From: Serilophus lunatus
Lineage: Eukaryota > Chordata > Aves > Passeriformes > Eurylaimidae
Length of the DNA stretch: 64,000 nt
Direction of reading: 5' to 3'
Assembly: GCA_013399895.1 (NCBI GenBank)
Contig: VXBA01001795.1
Coordinates: forward strand, 124,001 to 188,000
The translations under genes were made by a program, and so were the position numbers. The notes under the pieces are model-generated. The model had not been told where the DNA came from, searched no databases, and saw only the letters and a program-made list of their open reading frames with translations. Shown piece after piece: positions 46,961 through 57,722 of the stretch (its first letter is position 1; each line of letters begins with the position of its first letter).

Positions 46961-49900
46961 ATTTAATAAAGAAGGTTTGAGCAGACTTCTCAGAGCACAG
47001 AGAAGAGAACACGTTCCACATCATAAAAAGTAAGATATGGTTTTGAATGGAGATATAGTAATTTGGCCATTTTTTTTTTTTAAAGGCCAGTTAGTGTTTG
47101 AACACTACATCCTTGCTTTCAGGATGGGTTTTCTTCATTTTCTCCATCAGAAACTTAGTGCTTTAGAAGCCTTAATATTTGAATTTAACAGTGTTCCAAA
47201 TTACCTGGTGTAAGAATTGGTATGCATACAGGTCACCCAAAGAACCAAGACCGCAGCTAAGGCATTAAGGAAATGTTTATTATGAAGTTGGAAACCCTAA
47301 ATGTGCTGTTAATAACAATGCCTTTCACATGTGCGTAACTTCAAGGTTGCATTCTTCCCTGGCCTTTTATGGGCTCTCTCTCTTCCACCAGGAGCTTCAC
47401 AGCATGTCTGTGTCTGTACACAGGAATCCTACTCCTCAAAACAGGCAGAGAAGAAACATCTATAGGTGTAAAACATTTTCCCACACCGGTCTTTTTCCTA
47501 TGCCTACTTTTCCTAGCAGCAAAAACGTCCTTGAGCCAACATTCTTTTTCTTTCTCAAATAAATCTTCCACATTTAGCTTTCCTATCCCTACTCCTGGTT
47601 TTATCTTTCTTTATCCTCTGGGAATTAAGGCCCAAATAAGTAAAAGCTAAAACTGTCAAAAGCATTTACTAATGTCGGGCACTTAATGTAATAAGCATTA
47701 AGCCATCATCCTCCTGAACACTTAGCATTTCATAGGACCTTTTATGTTCAAAGCACAACTTTAAGTAATTTCAGCCACAGTTGTGTGCTCAAGGCTTCTA
47801 CAGATCTGTTCCTGGATATTTCATGCTGAGGACATAGAAATATAAAACTAACTCACAGTTAGTGGCCAGCTGTGAAAGAGCTGACTTTTTGCTCTTGGCT
47901 TTGTTTGATTTTGCTTTGCTTTTTAAAAGTACTAAACCAGACCATCATGTACTACACAAACCTGATTCATTTTTAAAGCACAGTTAATCTTGCAGGCTAA
48001 CTACTAGTGGAAAGAAGGACTGCAGAAGGCCATAGTGCTAGTGAGGTTTGGATTTACTTGTCTATTTGGTTTAGAGGGATAAGGAGCTCTGTGCAAAATG
48101 TCAGCAGAATTTTGGCAGTGAACCGAATAAAAAAAGAATGAAAAGGAAAGCATGTGTGGGAAGTCTGAGTGAGCTGCCTAACATCTCTCAGGAACCTTTG
48201 ACCTCCCATTTCAGCTGATCTGATCTTTGATCATCTCCTTCCCCAGATACTGACTTAGCTGCCTGTGTTCCGCAGGCTACTTCTGCAGCAGAAAGTGACC
48301 CCATAGCACAGGGCCAGGACAGGCCCTTCCATAGGGTGTGAAAAAGGATGTGGGAAGAAATGTCAATGGAGGAGCAATCTCTCCTTTCCCAGAAGCACAG
48401 AGCACTGCTTTATGCTCCCTCAGCAGTAGTAGCAGCAAGCCTGTTTGTGTGTGAGGCTGCGCAGGCAAGAGTCAGGCTGATTGCTCAGCAGCAAATGCTG
48501 CCCTGGCAGACGGTCTGAGCTTCTTTGGAGAAGAGTCAGAAATTATATAGTCAAAAAACCCCTTTCATAGCGTCCCAATATAACCTTTCCAGGGGATACT
48601 TCCTTGCAATTTTTCTACTATAGATAACCACGTACTCTTCCTGTGTCCAGTATCGACCTTGTTTCCAAATGCATATCCAGAAGGGAAGAGAGGTGGATGG
48701 AAGAGGATAAAAGACTTGGGTTGTTCATAAAACATCCTATCAGACAATTCCTCATTCACAGCCACTTGATTCTGCAGGGAAACATATATTTTTATGTTAA
48801 ATATTCTGAATGCATAGACATCAAACACATCTAGCAAATATTAGAAATCTCAAAAAACCTTGAAGAATGCCATGTCCTGAAAAAAATAAATGTACAGTCA
48901 ATCTGCTCTGCAGGTTCTCTCTATCTGACTAAGATTCTCAAAAACCTATAATGCCATTCACCCTGGTTTCAAACTCATAACACTTGCATACTAAAAACCT
49001 CTGTTAAACTTAACCGATGACTTGATCCTGAAAAGTGCACAGGAAAGAAGCATAACAAAGGAAGGATTTTTTTGTCCTTTCTGGTGTATTTTATAGTGAA
49101 GGTGACACCATATGTCACAAATACTCAATAAACCTGATAGATAATGTCTTCTGCCTGTGAAGAAATGTGTAAGAAGACATTTCAGAAACCCCAAATTGAT
49201 TTATATTTATTGATTCAGCTCTGTTTTCACTTTTGTGTTTTGAGAAAAGCGGGACTGTCTGTTAAGGATATGGTACTGGCTGAGTCCACGTTCCCAATTC
49301 CTTCAACATGTTTCCACTGTTATTTTACATCTTTAATTATTATCTCTTTCTATAGCATCATCTACTCTGATGTGTATTGTCAATTTCATATGCAGCAGAG
49401 CTTTGTCTATACTCTGCTCTGTGAGAAGGCACCTGGGACCAGAAGATGCTATTGGAGCTTAAGATCGTTAAACTTCCTATGACATGGATGAGAGCTGCTT
49501 GCAAAGATGAGAGACACAGTGTGACCTCAATCAACACAAAATAGAAAAAACCTTAAAAGAAGATTTTCCTGTAAGAAACTAGATCATTAACTCACTCTGT
49601 AACTTGAAATTGTCTTTAGGGACATATAGATGCATACATGAAAAGAGAAGAATGCTTAATGCATCTAGCCTTGAAACTTCAGTACAAGATCAGGAAATTC
49701 TAGATGTGTTTTTAAAATCGTGGGTTTTTTTCAACAGAACAGGAACATTACATATTATAAAAATTCTCCCCCCATGACAAATTGTAATAAAAAGTTTATG
49801 GGGAAATGTTCTCAGTACAACAATCAAATTTCTTTTCTCTGTTCCACTTTCAGAGCAGTCTCCTACCGCCCAGTTAATATCTTCATATTGCATATGCTTT

Positions 49901-50921
49901 TTCTTTATTTGTTTTAGTTACCCTCTTCTTTGCTCTTAATAATATAGAAGTGTTTGCCTAAGTGGATAGAGTATGATCACATATCTCTTCATAAAGACTG
50001 AATAAAATGTCATTTTTAGATGCACAGTTCTACCAGCTAGGAAAAATAGTTCATTTTTCCATCAGGTTTCAGTATATAATTGTTTCAGTGTTTCTTTAAC
50101 AGATTGAACAAACTTGTTCTCCTAAAAATTGCAGCAATTTAACGTATCTCAGTTCTTACTTCTATTCTCCTTATCTGCATATTTCTGTTGCTTACAAGCC
50201 CTTAAATCAGAGCCCTATCTCTCTCAGTCCTATATGAATGCTTAATATCCTCCTTTTTTCTGACTATGTAGCAGAACTTTATAGCATAAGTATTCATTTT
50301 GACCCCTATTTCCAAAACCTGATTTTCAGCCAACTTATCCAAACTTGATCTGAGGCAAAGTTTCACCTGCAATTTATAAGTGGTTTAAGATGATTTTTTT
50401 TATAAAGCTTCAGTGGACTGCCCAAGTTACAAATTCAGTTCACACCTCCCTTTTCCTCCCCATAAGTGTCAGCAGTCAGTGAAGGCTCTACATAAATTTG
50501 TCACTTGGCAAACTCAAGCTCCTTGAGACCTTCTCTGTCAAGGCTGCTGCAGGCTTTGACGAAACAGAAGTTGGGGGACACAAAAGTTTGAACAGAAGTA
50601 ATTTATTTCCTTACATCCCCAATGTAACCTCAATCTATTGCACCCTGTTTTTTGAATTGGCTTATAATATGATGCCACATAACTGGAAATGAAGGAAGAG
50701 AGAAACATTGAAAGGAGGACAGGAAACTTTTTCACAAAGCTTAAGAAGAGGGAGAAAGAAGACAGTGGAATCAGAAATTACAAAGCATTTGCATTGAGTG
50801 TGGAGAAGAAATGGGGGAAGCTGAGCTGGTAAGGGGATGGAAAGAGAGCAAGAACTCTTGGTAAGAATGACAATGAGTGAAACAGAAGTCAGAAACAGGG
50901 AGGGAGTCTTTCACAGAAGAC
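46961..50921. other. AT-rich stretch, no gene recognised
   Basis: No repeat family or exon is recognised. The longest frame is 112 codons (49144-49482, plus), hydrophobic and without a signature. A stretch near 47260-47560 has LTR-like composition, but I found no ends or duplications. Confidence 0.4.
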
Positions 50922-50989
50922 TAGAAGACTGAGAAAGTGGAAATCTGTAAAAGTTTGGATGAAAAATCTGTGACTGGAAGCTTGGAGAC
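50922..50989 (+). repeat. 68-bp duplicated flank, copy 1
   Basis: From TAGAAGACTGAGAAAGTGG to GCTTGGAGAC, identical to 51187-51254. Here it runs directly into the TGTAGTGG end of an LTR. Confidence 0.95.
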
Positions 50990-51185
50990 TGTAGTGGTTT
51001 AACCCGGGCTGAGTGCCAGGGGCCCACTACAGCCACCTTCTCACTCCCCCATGCCCAGCTATAGAGGAGAGAGAGAATATAACGAGAGGTTTCGCTATTC
51101 ATGATAACAATTACAGCAGATTCTTTCTTAATCACTGTCACAGGCAAAACAAGACTCTATGTGGGAATAATAATCAAATTTATTA
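50990..51185 (-). mobile_element. Fragment of ERV LTR (same family as 9718-10769)
   Basis: TGTAGTGGTTTAACCC at 50990 is the reverse complement of the LTR end at 10754-10769. CACTGTCACAGGCAAAACAA, GACTCTATGTGGGAATAATA and the closing TTTATT match the reverse of 10584-10640, including the polyadenylation signal region. About 196 bp of the LTR's 3' end are present. The copy then stops at an N (51186), and the remaining ~850 bp expected of the LTR are missing. Confidence 0.88.
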
Positions 51186-51186
51186 N
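51186..51186. other. Single unresolved base (assembly join)
   Basis: An isolated N sits exactly between the truncated LTR and the second copy of its 68-bp left flank. This pattern marks a contig join rather than a sequencing ambiguity. Confidence 0.8.
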
Positions 51187-51254
51187 TAGAAGACTGAGAA
51201 AGTGGAAATCTGTAAAAGTTTGGATGAAAAATCTGTGACTGGAAGCTTGGAGAC
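51187..51254 (+). repeat. 68-bp duplicated flank, copy 2
   Basis: Identical to 50922-50989, but continues into ACAAGAACAAAAAATAGC, i.e. sequence without any LTR. Confidence 0.95.
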
Positions 51255-52199
51255 ACAAGAACAAAAAATAGCAAAAGAATGAGAAGGGATGAGAAACTGT
51301 AATACAAGAAGATAGACTAGGGAAAAGGGAAAGATCTAACATGTGAGCCCCTTGAGGAAACAATGACCAAAGAACTTGGGATACAATACAGGAGCTTCTG
51401 TCCTCTGCCATCAGCAGCACAGCAGCAGAAGCTTTGACATCCAGGGACACAGCACCCTGCCCTCCTTGAGCACAGCTCCAGTGATAACAGTTTGTCACAT
51501 TCCATTAGACACTTTGGTAATTCAACTGGGAAAGGTCTCTGCAGAGGATGAAGAAACATTCATCACTGCTGATGACCCCAGCAGGTGTAGATATAGTGCC
51601 ATATGCTCTAAAAACTTCAGTGCTTGTTTACCATTTAAAAGCTATATACTGCCTATAGGAAAGTAAAATATGCATTTTTAAAATATTGCAGAAGTAAATT
51701 CTCAAAGATTACAAATTCACCAGCCATTTTTATAGACAATATTTTCATTCAGCCTTCTCCAACATTTAAGCCATATAGTACTTTTTTAAAGGACCCTGCC
51801 TTTCTCACTGTACTGAAGGACTAATATTTTGGGAACAAATGATATATGAGTCCCAAAGAAGACTTGCATATACAACACCTGCCTCATTTGCTGTAAAATG
51901 GTAAAAGAGCATGACAGGGACATATAAATTCTTTCTCCTGGGAAATTGCCTCTACCAGAGACTATATGGCCCACATGGCACAAGAGCTACAATATAGCAG
52001 AAGGGCAACATAACCTCCTCTCCTATTTTTCAGTTAATGTCTTTTCAGTGACAGTCATACCGTGCTCAATATTTTTGCTGGTGTACTTATGAAAGTCCTG
52101 ATAGAAAACCTGTGAAGTAGTCAGGAAGCAGACTGAGTATTGTTTCATTAATGAGTATTAAAAGTTTTCAAAGAGAGCTCTCAGTTTAATTAGGATTTA
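51255..52199. other. Spacer, no gene recognised
   Basis: Nothing recognised. The 96-codon plus frame (51376-51666) overlaps 113- and 80-codon minus frames, none with a signature. Confidence 0.4.
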
Positions 52200-52548
52200 C
52201 CTTTCCATTGATATAAAAATAAAAGCAAACCCTTCCTCTCAAGGCACAGGCTAAACTTGGACAGCTCTTCATTCTCCCGGTCCCTGCCTTTGCCTTCCGT
52301 GACATAGGCGATGTGACTGGAGGACACAGTGAGGTAAAAGTGTCAGGTAAGGTAGGTAAAAAGTCACTGAGCATCTCAGCTTTCTCTATATCCCGAGGAA
52401 CCAGGTCTCATGTTTCCTTCTACAGAGGAACCATGTTTTCTCTAGTCTTCCTTTCATTAATTTTCTATGTACCTATAGCAGCTTTTCTTGTTGCCCTTGA
52501 TATCCCTGACCAGATTTTGTTCTGTCAGGGCTTTAGCCTTCCTAAACA
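52200..52548 (-). repeat. CR1 LINE, ORF2 linker fragment
   Basis: The plus strand shows the reverse of the CR1 region between endonuclease and reverse transcriptase: CACTGAGCATCTCAGCTTTC, ACCAGGTCTCATGTTTCCTT, CTCTAGTCTTCCTTTCATTA, GCTTTTCTTGTTGCCCTTGA, TCAGGGCTTTAGCCTTCCTA. It has no 3' UTR and abuts another CR1 at about 52549. Confidence 0.75.
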
Positions 52549-53250
52549 TTCTCTAAGGATGGAGAGTCCACCATGTCTCTGGGTAACTAGAGCCAATGTG
52601 CATAGGCACCCTCACAGTAAAAGGAAAAAAGAAATGTTTAAATGGAATTTCCTGTAATTCAAACTGTGAATGTTTCCTGATTCTGTCACTGAACAGCACT
52701 AGAAAGATTTTGTTTCTTTCTTCTTTACTCCCTCCATCAGGTATTTATACACATGGATGAGATTCACCTAGAGCTTTCTCTTCTCCAGAATGAACAGTCC
52801 TCAGTCTCCCCCCTGAGAGTACTCCAGGTTTGTAGTAATCTCAGTGTCCATTTACAGGAATAACTCCAGTACGTTCATGTTTCTGTCAATCTGGGGAGTC
52901 CAGAACTGGACACAGCACTCCAGATGTGACTCAGCAGTTCTGAGCAGAGGAAAGCAGCACTTCCCCTCATGCAGCCCAGGATGATGTCAGCCTTTTTGGT
53001 TGCAAGGGCACATTGCTGGTTCGTGTTGAACTTTGTGTTCTCCAGGATTCCCTAGATTTTTTTCTGCAAAACTGCTTTCCAGCTGATCAGCCAATAACAT
53101 ATATTGGTGCATGAAGTTGTTCTTTCCCAAGGGTAGGATTTGTACTTCCCTTTGATGAACATCATGAGGTTCCTGTCGGTCCATTTTTTTCCAGCCTGTC
53201 AGGATCTGTCTGAAGAGTAGCACAACCCTCTTGTGTATAAGCTGACAATG
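52549..53250 (-). repeat. CR1 LINE, 3' UTR and end of reverse transcriptase
   Basis: Reversed CR1 with GGATGGAGAGTCCACCATGT, CACCCTCACAGTAAAAGG and TCTTCTCCAGAATGAACAG (3' part), then a decayed frame at 52987-53223 (minus) reading NNFMHQYMLLADQLESSFAE, the well-conserved CR1 block following the polymerase domain. Stops and shifts are present. Confidence 0.88.
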
Positions 53251-53271
53251 CTGGTGAGAAGATATACTGTT

Positions 53272-53825
53272 CTATCACAGAATCATTTAATTTGGAAAAG
53301 AGCCTTAGGATAACTGAGTTCAACATTAAACCTTGCACAGCAAAGTCCCCCGCTAAATCATGCCCCTAAACAACACAACTATGCTCTTAAATATCTTTAG
53401 GGATGATGATTCCATAACTTCCCTTGGCAATCTGTTATAATGCCTAATGATCCTTTATTTTTTCCTAATATCCAATCTAAACCTCTCCTAGCATAACTTG
53501 AGGCCATTTCCTTTCAATCTGTCACTGTTAGCTGTGAGAACAGACCACCACCTACCTGGCTACATCCTTCTTTCAGATAGTTGTGGAGAGTGGTAAGGTT
53601 TCCTTTTATACAGACTAAACAGCCCCAGGTCTCTCAGCTGTTCCTCATAAGAATTGTGCTCTATGCCCTTTGGCAGCTTCATTGCCCTTCTTTGGACATC
53701 TTTTTCATGTTATTACATTAAATAGTATTGGTGCCAGTATTGAACCCTGGGATACACTGTTCCAGACAGACCTCCAGCTGGACTTTGCATTGCTGATCAC
53801 AACCCTTTGATAATTGTTTCTGTTG
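53272..53825 (-). repeat. CR1 LINE, 3' part with internal deletion
   Basis: A new reversed CR1 end starts at CTATCACAGAATCATTTAAT. It runs through CTAATATCCAATCTAAACCT, CCAGGTCTCTCAGCTGTTCC and TTCATTGCCCTTCTTTGGAC to about 53705. It then jumps to an upstream ORF2 segment (TGAACCCTGGGATACACTGT, then CAGACCTCCAGCTGGACTTT) that normally lies several hundred bases further away, which indicates an internal deletion. Confidence 0.82.
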
Positions 53826-56800
53826 TCTCCTAAAAAGCATGAAAGACTTTTTTTTTTTTAAAAAAAGCAGTTTATTGTTACCAGTTGAGGGGGATGGTGA
53901 GGACAGATTAGCTGCTGTGCCTTGTCCTGTATCTGGACAAACTGGTCGAACACACACATTATAGTGCCTTTAAGCACACGATGTAAGAGAGGGAGTGGAA
54001 CCTGTAGGAGAATGAGCATGAATGAGAGAAATAAGTCTTATTTAAATTTCACTTGACCTCACATATTGTCCTAAATTGAATTTTATTACATCAAATGTTC
54101 TGTTAAACAGCAGCTTAGATTTTTTTTTCAGCCAAAGAAATTTAAATAAATATGAATGTGATAGACATATACTAAACTCTGAGCAGCGTAAAAAAGAAAC
54201 ATTCATGAACAACGTGATGTATTCAAGTCAAATTGCAATTGCTTATTCACTGCTAAAGCAGAAAATTAATACAGAGGGTGAAGTGTTGATGTACAACTTT
54301 CACTATTTGTGTGGGCGACAAAAGACAGACACACAAACAAACAACTTCAGTAATATTCATTCGTTTTGAAGCTTATTTTTCCACTTAATCTTTTATATTC
54401 AAAAACCACAAAAGACACAGCGGAAACTGCAGTAAGAAATCTGGATTTCATGAGTCATAGATTAAATACATTTAGTTGTATCCAAAAAAGTGATCTGTAC
54501 AGTTCAGCAGAATTATATATTTCATATCTTGCTATGTACCTATAAAATTCTTTACCTATGATTCAAGGATGATATACTCCCCCTCTGCTGCAGCAGTAAC
54601 TTGACACTATGTACACAAGTGACAACTAGAGACTGTGAAAAAATCCATTTACACAGGTATGAGATTATAAATTAAAGTAAATATACTACTATTCAATTTA
54701 AATTCAGCTAATTTTCGTAACTATTCACAACAGAGGGAAAGAATTCTGAAGATATTTTTCAATACATCACATTACGATGACTATTCCCAAAATAAAGTCA
54801 TAATAAAAGACCTAGAATTGAATAGTTTACAGAGGACATTTTCAAGTGCTGTTGGAGTATATTAGACTATTTGACCCTCTTTTTTTTCACCTCTGCCTCA
54901 TATTATCCAAGAAATAATAATGTGATTACAAATATGACCATCTAGATAAATGTCTTACTCTGAACTTGTAAAACCATTAAAGCCATTTGCATGTAGCACA
55001 TTTATATGTAGTGTGCTCAAATACAACCCTGCATGTCATTATGAAGGCTGAAAACTAAATGTGAAATAAATTGAAACCTAAGATTTGACATTAGGCTACC
55101 TGATTTACATACCGTAACTAAACATGATACATATGTCCACATTCTACTTTTGCCATGGAGTAATTTGAGGTCTCAAAATTTGGTTTTGTTACAAAAAAAA
55201 TCTGGAATTGAAAAGTTATAGGGCATCACCATTTCCAGTGGAGAACATTCTGTCTTCAAAATTTATAGAAGACCAGAATATTGTTGAATACTAACTTCTG
55301 AGTTCTTTGGCCAAATAGAGATTCTTCCCCAGGAGTGATTTTGACATTTTTCTTCAGCTAATGAAGGAGCAATTATGGATACTTTCAAGGAATTAAAAGT
55401 GAGAGTGGTCAGCTGAGCCAATTTCTAGATAGTTAAATGAGAGTGCTTAAGCCAGACTGTATGCCATCATAGCTACACATGGCTCATTTAAAAAAAAATC
55501 ATCTTAATCAGAAATTTAGATTTCTTTACATTTCATGATCAGCTTAAGGAATAAGTCAGGTAAAAACTCAAGTTCTAAAAATATTCCATTTCCCTAGTTT
55601 GACTTGCTTTCACATCAGCTATATAAAGGGATTATTCTGGGTTTAACTATTCCAAAAGTTATCAAGACCCTCAGGACCGGACAGACTGTCTGTTCTGTCA
55701 TGTGCTTGTTTGCCCATGTCTCTCAGCTCTCTCAGTCACGTCTTGAGAAGCTCGGGATGTCAAACCTGGGGATTAACACTAGGAGTGTAGCTGTGTAGAG
55801 ACCGCAGTACGGAAAGATGGGAAGCCAGCAACCAGACACACTAAAGGGCATGCAGCTAATGATGTGCACTTTTGTTCCCATCCCCAGACAGACGCAAAAC
55901 TGAATCATCAGAGAAGTTCTGCAGAAAAGAAATACTGTGAAAGGTCAAGAGTGAAAAGCACTGGCCCAATCTCTGCCTCTCATCTTTCCCCTCAGTGCTG
56001 GAAGCCACGAGGGTGAAGAACATTCAAAGAGGCTGTTTCAGAAGAGGCTGGATGGCTAGGGTACAGAAAGTGGTGAAATGCAAGTATTCAGAGAAGGCAT
56101 CCACACCATGAGAATATAGGCAATGGTTTGGGATGAGATGAACCATTTCCTAGGTTTCCTCCTCCTTACTGTATCCTACCCTCCTCTCTCACCTTCCTAA
56201 GCTACATTTAGGTAAGGAAAGTTGAGTATGTAGTGCAGCCAAAATATACTTTTCATAGCATGAGAGAAAGAGAAAAAGATACAGAAAGTAACTATATTTT
56301 TACAAGAAATAAAGTTTCTTTTACTCTTATATCCTCTTTTTTATTTATTCTTTTCCATATCGAGGTACAATGTAGATTTTAAAAACAAAACCAAACTAAA
56401 ACAGACCAAACAACAATAAAACACAAAGCCAAAAGATATTCCAGTGGAAGACTATGCTGAGGGATTTTCCTTTCTTTTTCCATGATGTCATGAAACAGAC
56501 ATGTATGGCCTTTTAAAGCCGGTTTGTTCCAGGTTTCTTTCAGAAAGCAACTAAGGAAACAACTCATATTAAAATGGCCATAATTATTTTAATTTTAACT
56601 AGAACAAATGCATAACTTAATAATTGTACTACAGCATAATTGTTCTCACTACAAATTTTTAGTTCCCTACTTTCCCTGTAAGTGCAACAATGCAGCCAGT
56701 GATCAAATGAGAAATAAGATCCAAACTTCCAATTTAATTACAGCCATATGAATCAATTGCAAATACCACACAGTAAGTCAATATATTAACTCTGCTCACT

Positions 56801-57593
56801 GAGAGTGAGAATGAGCAGAAGATGTATCAAATTAATAATCCTTCAAAAACTGAACTCCTGATTCTGAACTCCTGATTCATACAAGGCTTCCAGCAGAAAT
56901 TCATAGTAACCAGAGTTCCTAAATATTTGTTCAAAGAAACACTAACAGGCATGGTGATAGTGTCATTCATCCCTAATAACCACCTCCCAAGTGGATAAAC
57001 TAGAACAATATAAATAAGGGAATTTTTCAGATCAGTGGTAAAAAAACCAAACCAAACCAATAAAACAAAAGGGTTTGTTTACTATTGATGGTCCAAGGCA
57101 ACTCTTTTTCTATCCTTCTTTTTGTGAAATTAAAAAAAATATTTCCTGCTCACTGTGAACTAGGAAAAAGAGGTAACAAACTACTAAGATGGTAACTTGG
57201 AGGAGATGATTGTAAATGTCAGTGGCTGCTGTGTCCAACAGGGTCGCTGTAGGAATAAAAAATAAATATAATAACTCAAGGACTGCCTCTAGCCAGTGGA
57301 GTATTGTGGCAATAAGCCTCTTAACTTTATCGTTGGCAAAGTTTTACTTGAGCTGACCTTCCTACATCCCATGTATCTGTCTTGCCTACCCCTCTCACCA
57401 GGAAAAGAAGACACATCACCATTACTGAGATTTAAACTGGCCTGATACAGAGGTTCAGTTTCTCTTGACCAAATGGATGCTTTTCTATCATTAAATTATA
57501 AAAATGAGAGGAAGAGGGAAAAACAAAGAAGGAAGATATGTACTCACTACTCAGTAGATGATTTGTCTTGTTAGAGAGATTCTATTATTTCCC
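53826..57593. other. AT-rich stretch, no gene recognised
   Basis: No repeat family or exon is recognised apart from a 14-bp tandem pair at 56850. The longest frame is 97 codons (54076-54369, plus), AT-rich and without a signature. Confidence 0.4.
56850..56877. repeat. Perfect 14-bp tandem duplication
   Basis: CTGAACTCCTGATT occurs at 56850-56863 and again at 56864-56877 without mismatch. Confidence 0.85.
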
Positions 57594-57612
57594 TTATCAC
57601 ACTGTGTGATAA
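57594..57612. repeat. 19-bp palindrome with 9-bp perfect arms
   Basis: TTATCACAC and GTGTGATAA flank a single T. Such a dyad could bind a dimeric protein, but I match it to no known site. Confidence 0.8.
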
Positions 57613-57690
57613 AATTTTATGTATAATTTCTAGGCAAAGGTCATCTTGTGGGTCTGATGATTTAGGAACAATACTTTTTTTTTTTTTTTT

Positions 57691-57722
57691 NNNNNNNNNN
57701 NNNNNNNNNNNNNNNNNNNNNN
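57691..57722. other. Assembly gap (32 N) after a poly-T run
   Basis: Unresolved bases directly follow at least 16 T residues (57675-57690). The gap probably reflects failure to read through the homopolymer. Confidence 0.98.

Noticed and set aside
47260..47570. Possible LTR or coding exon with overlapping frames on both strands
   Set aside because: No terminal dinucleotides, duplications, domains or convincing splice pair.
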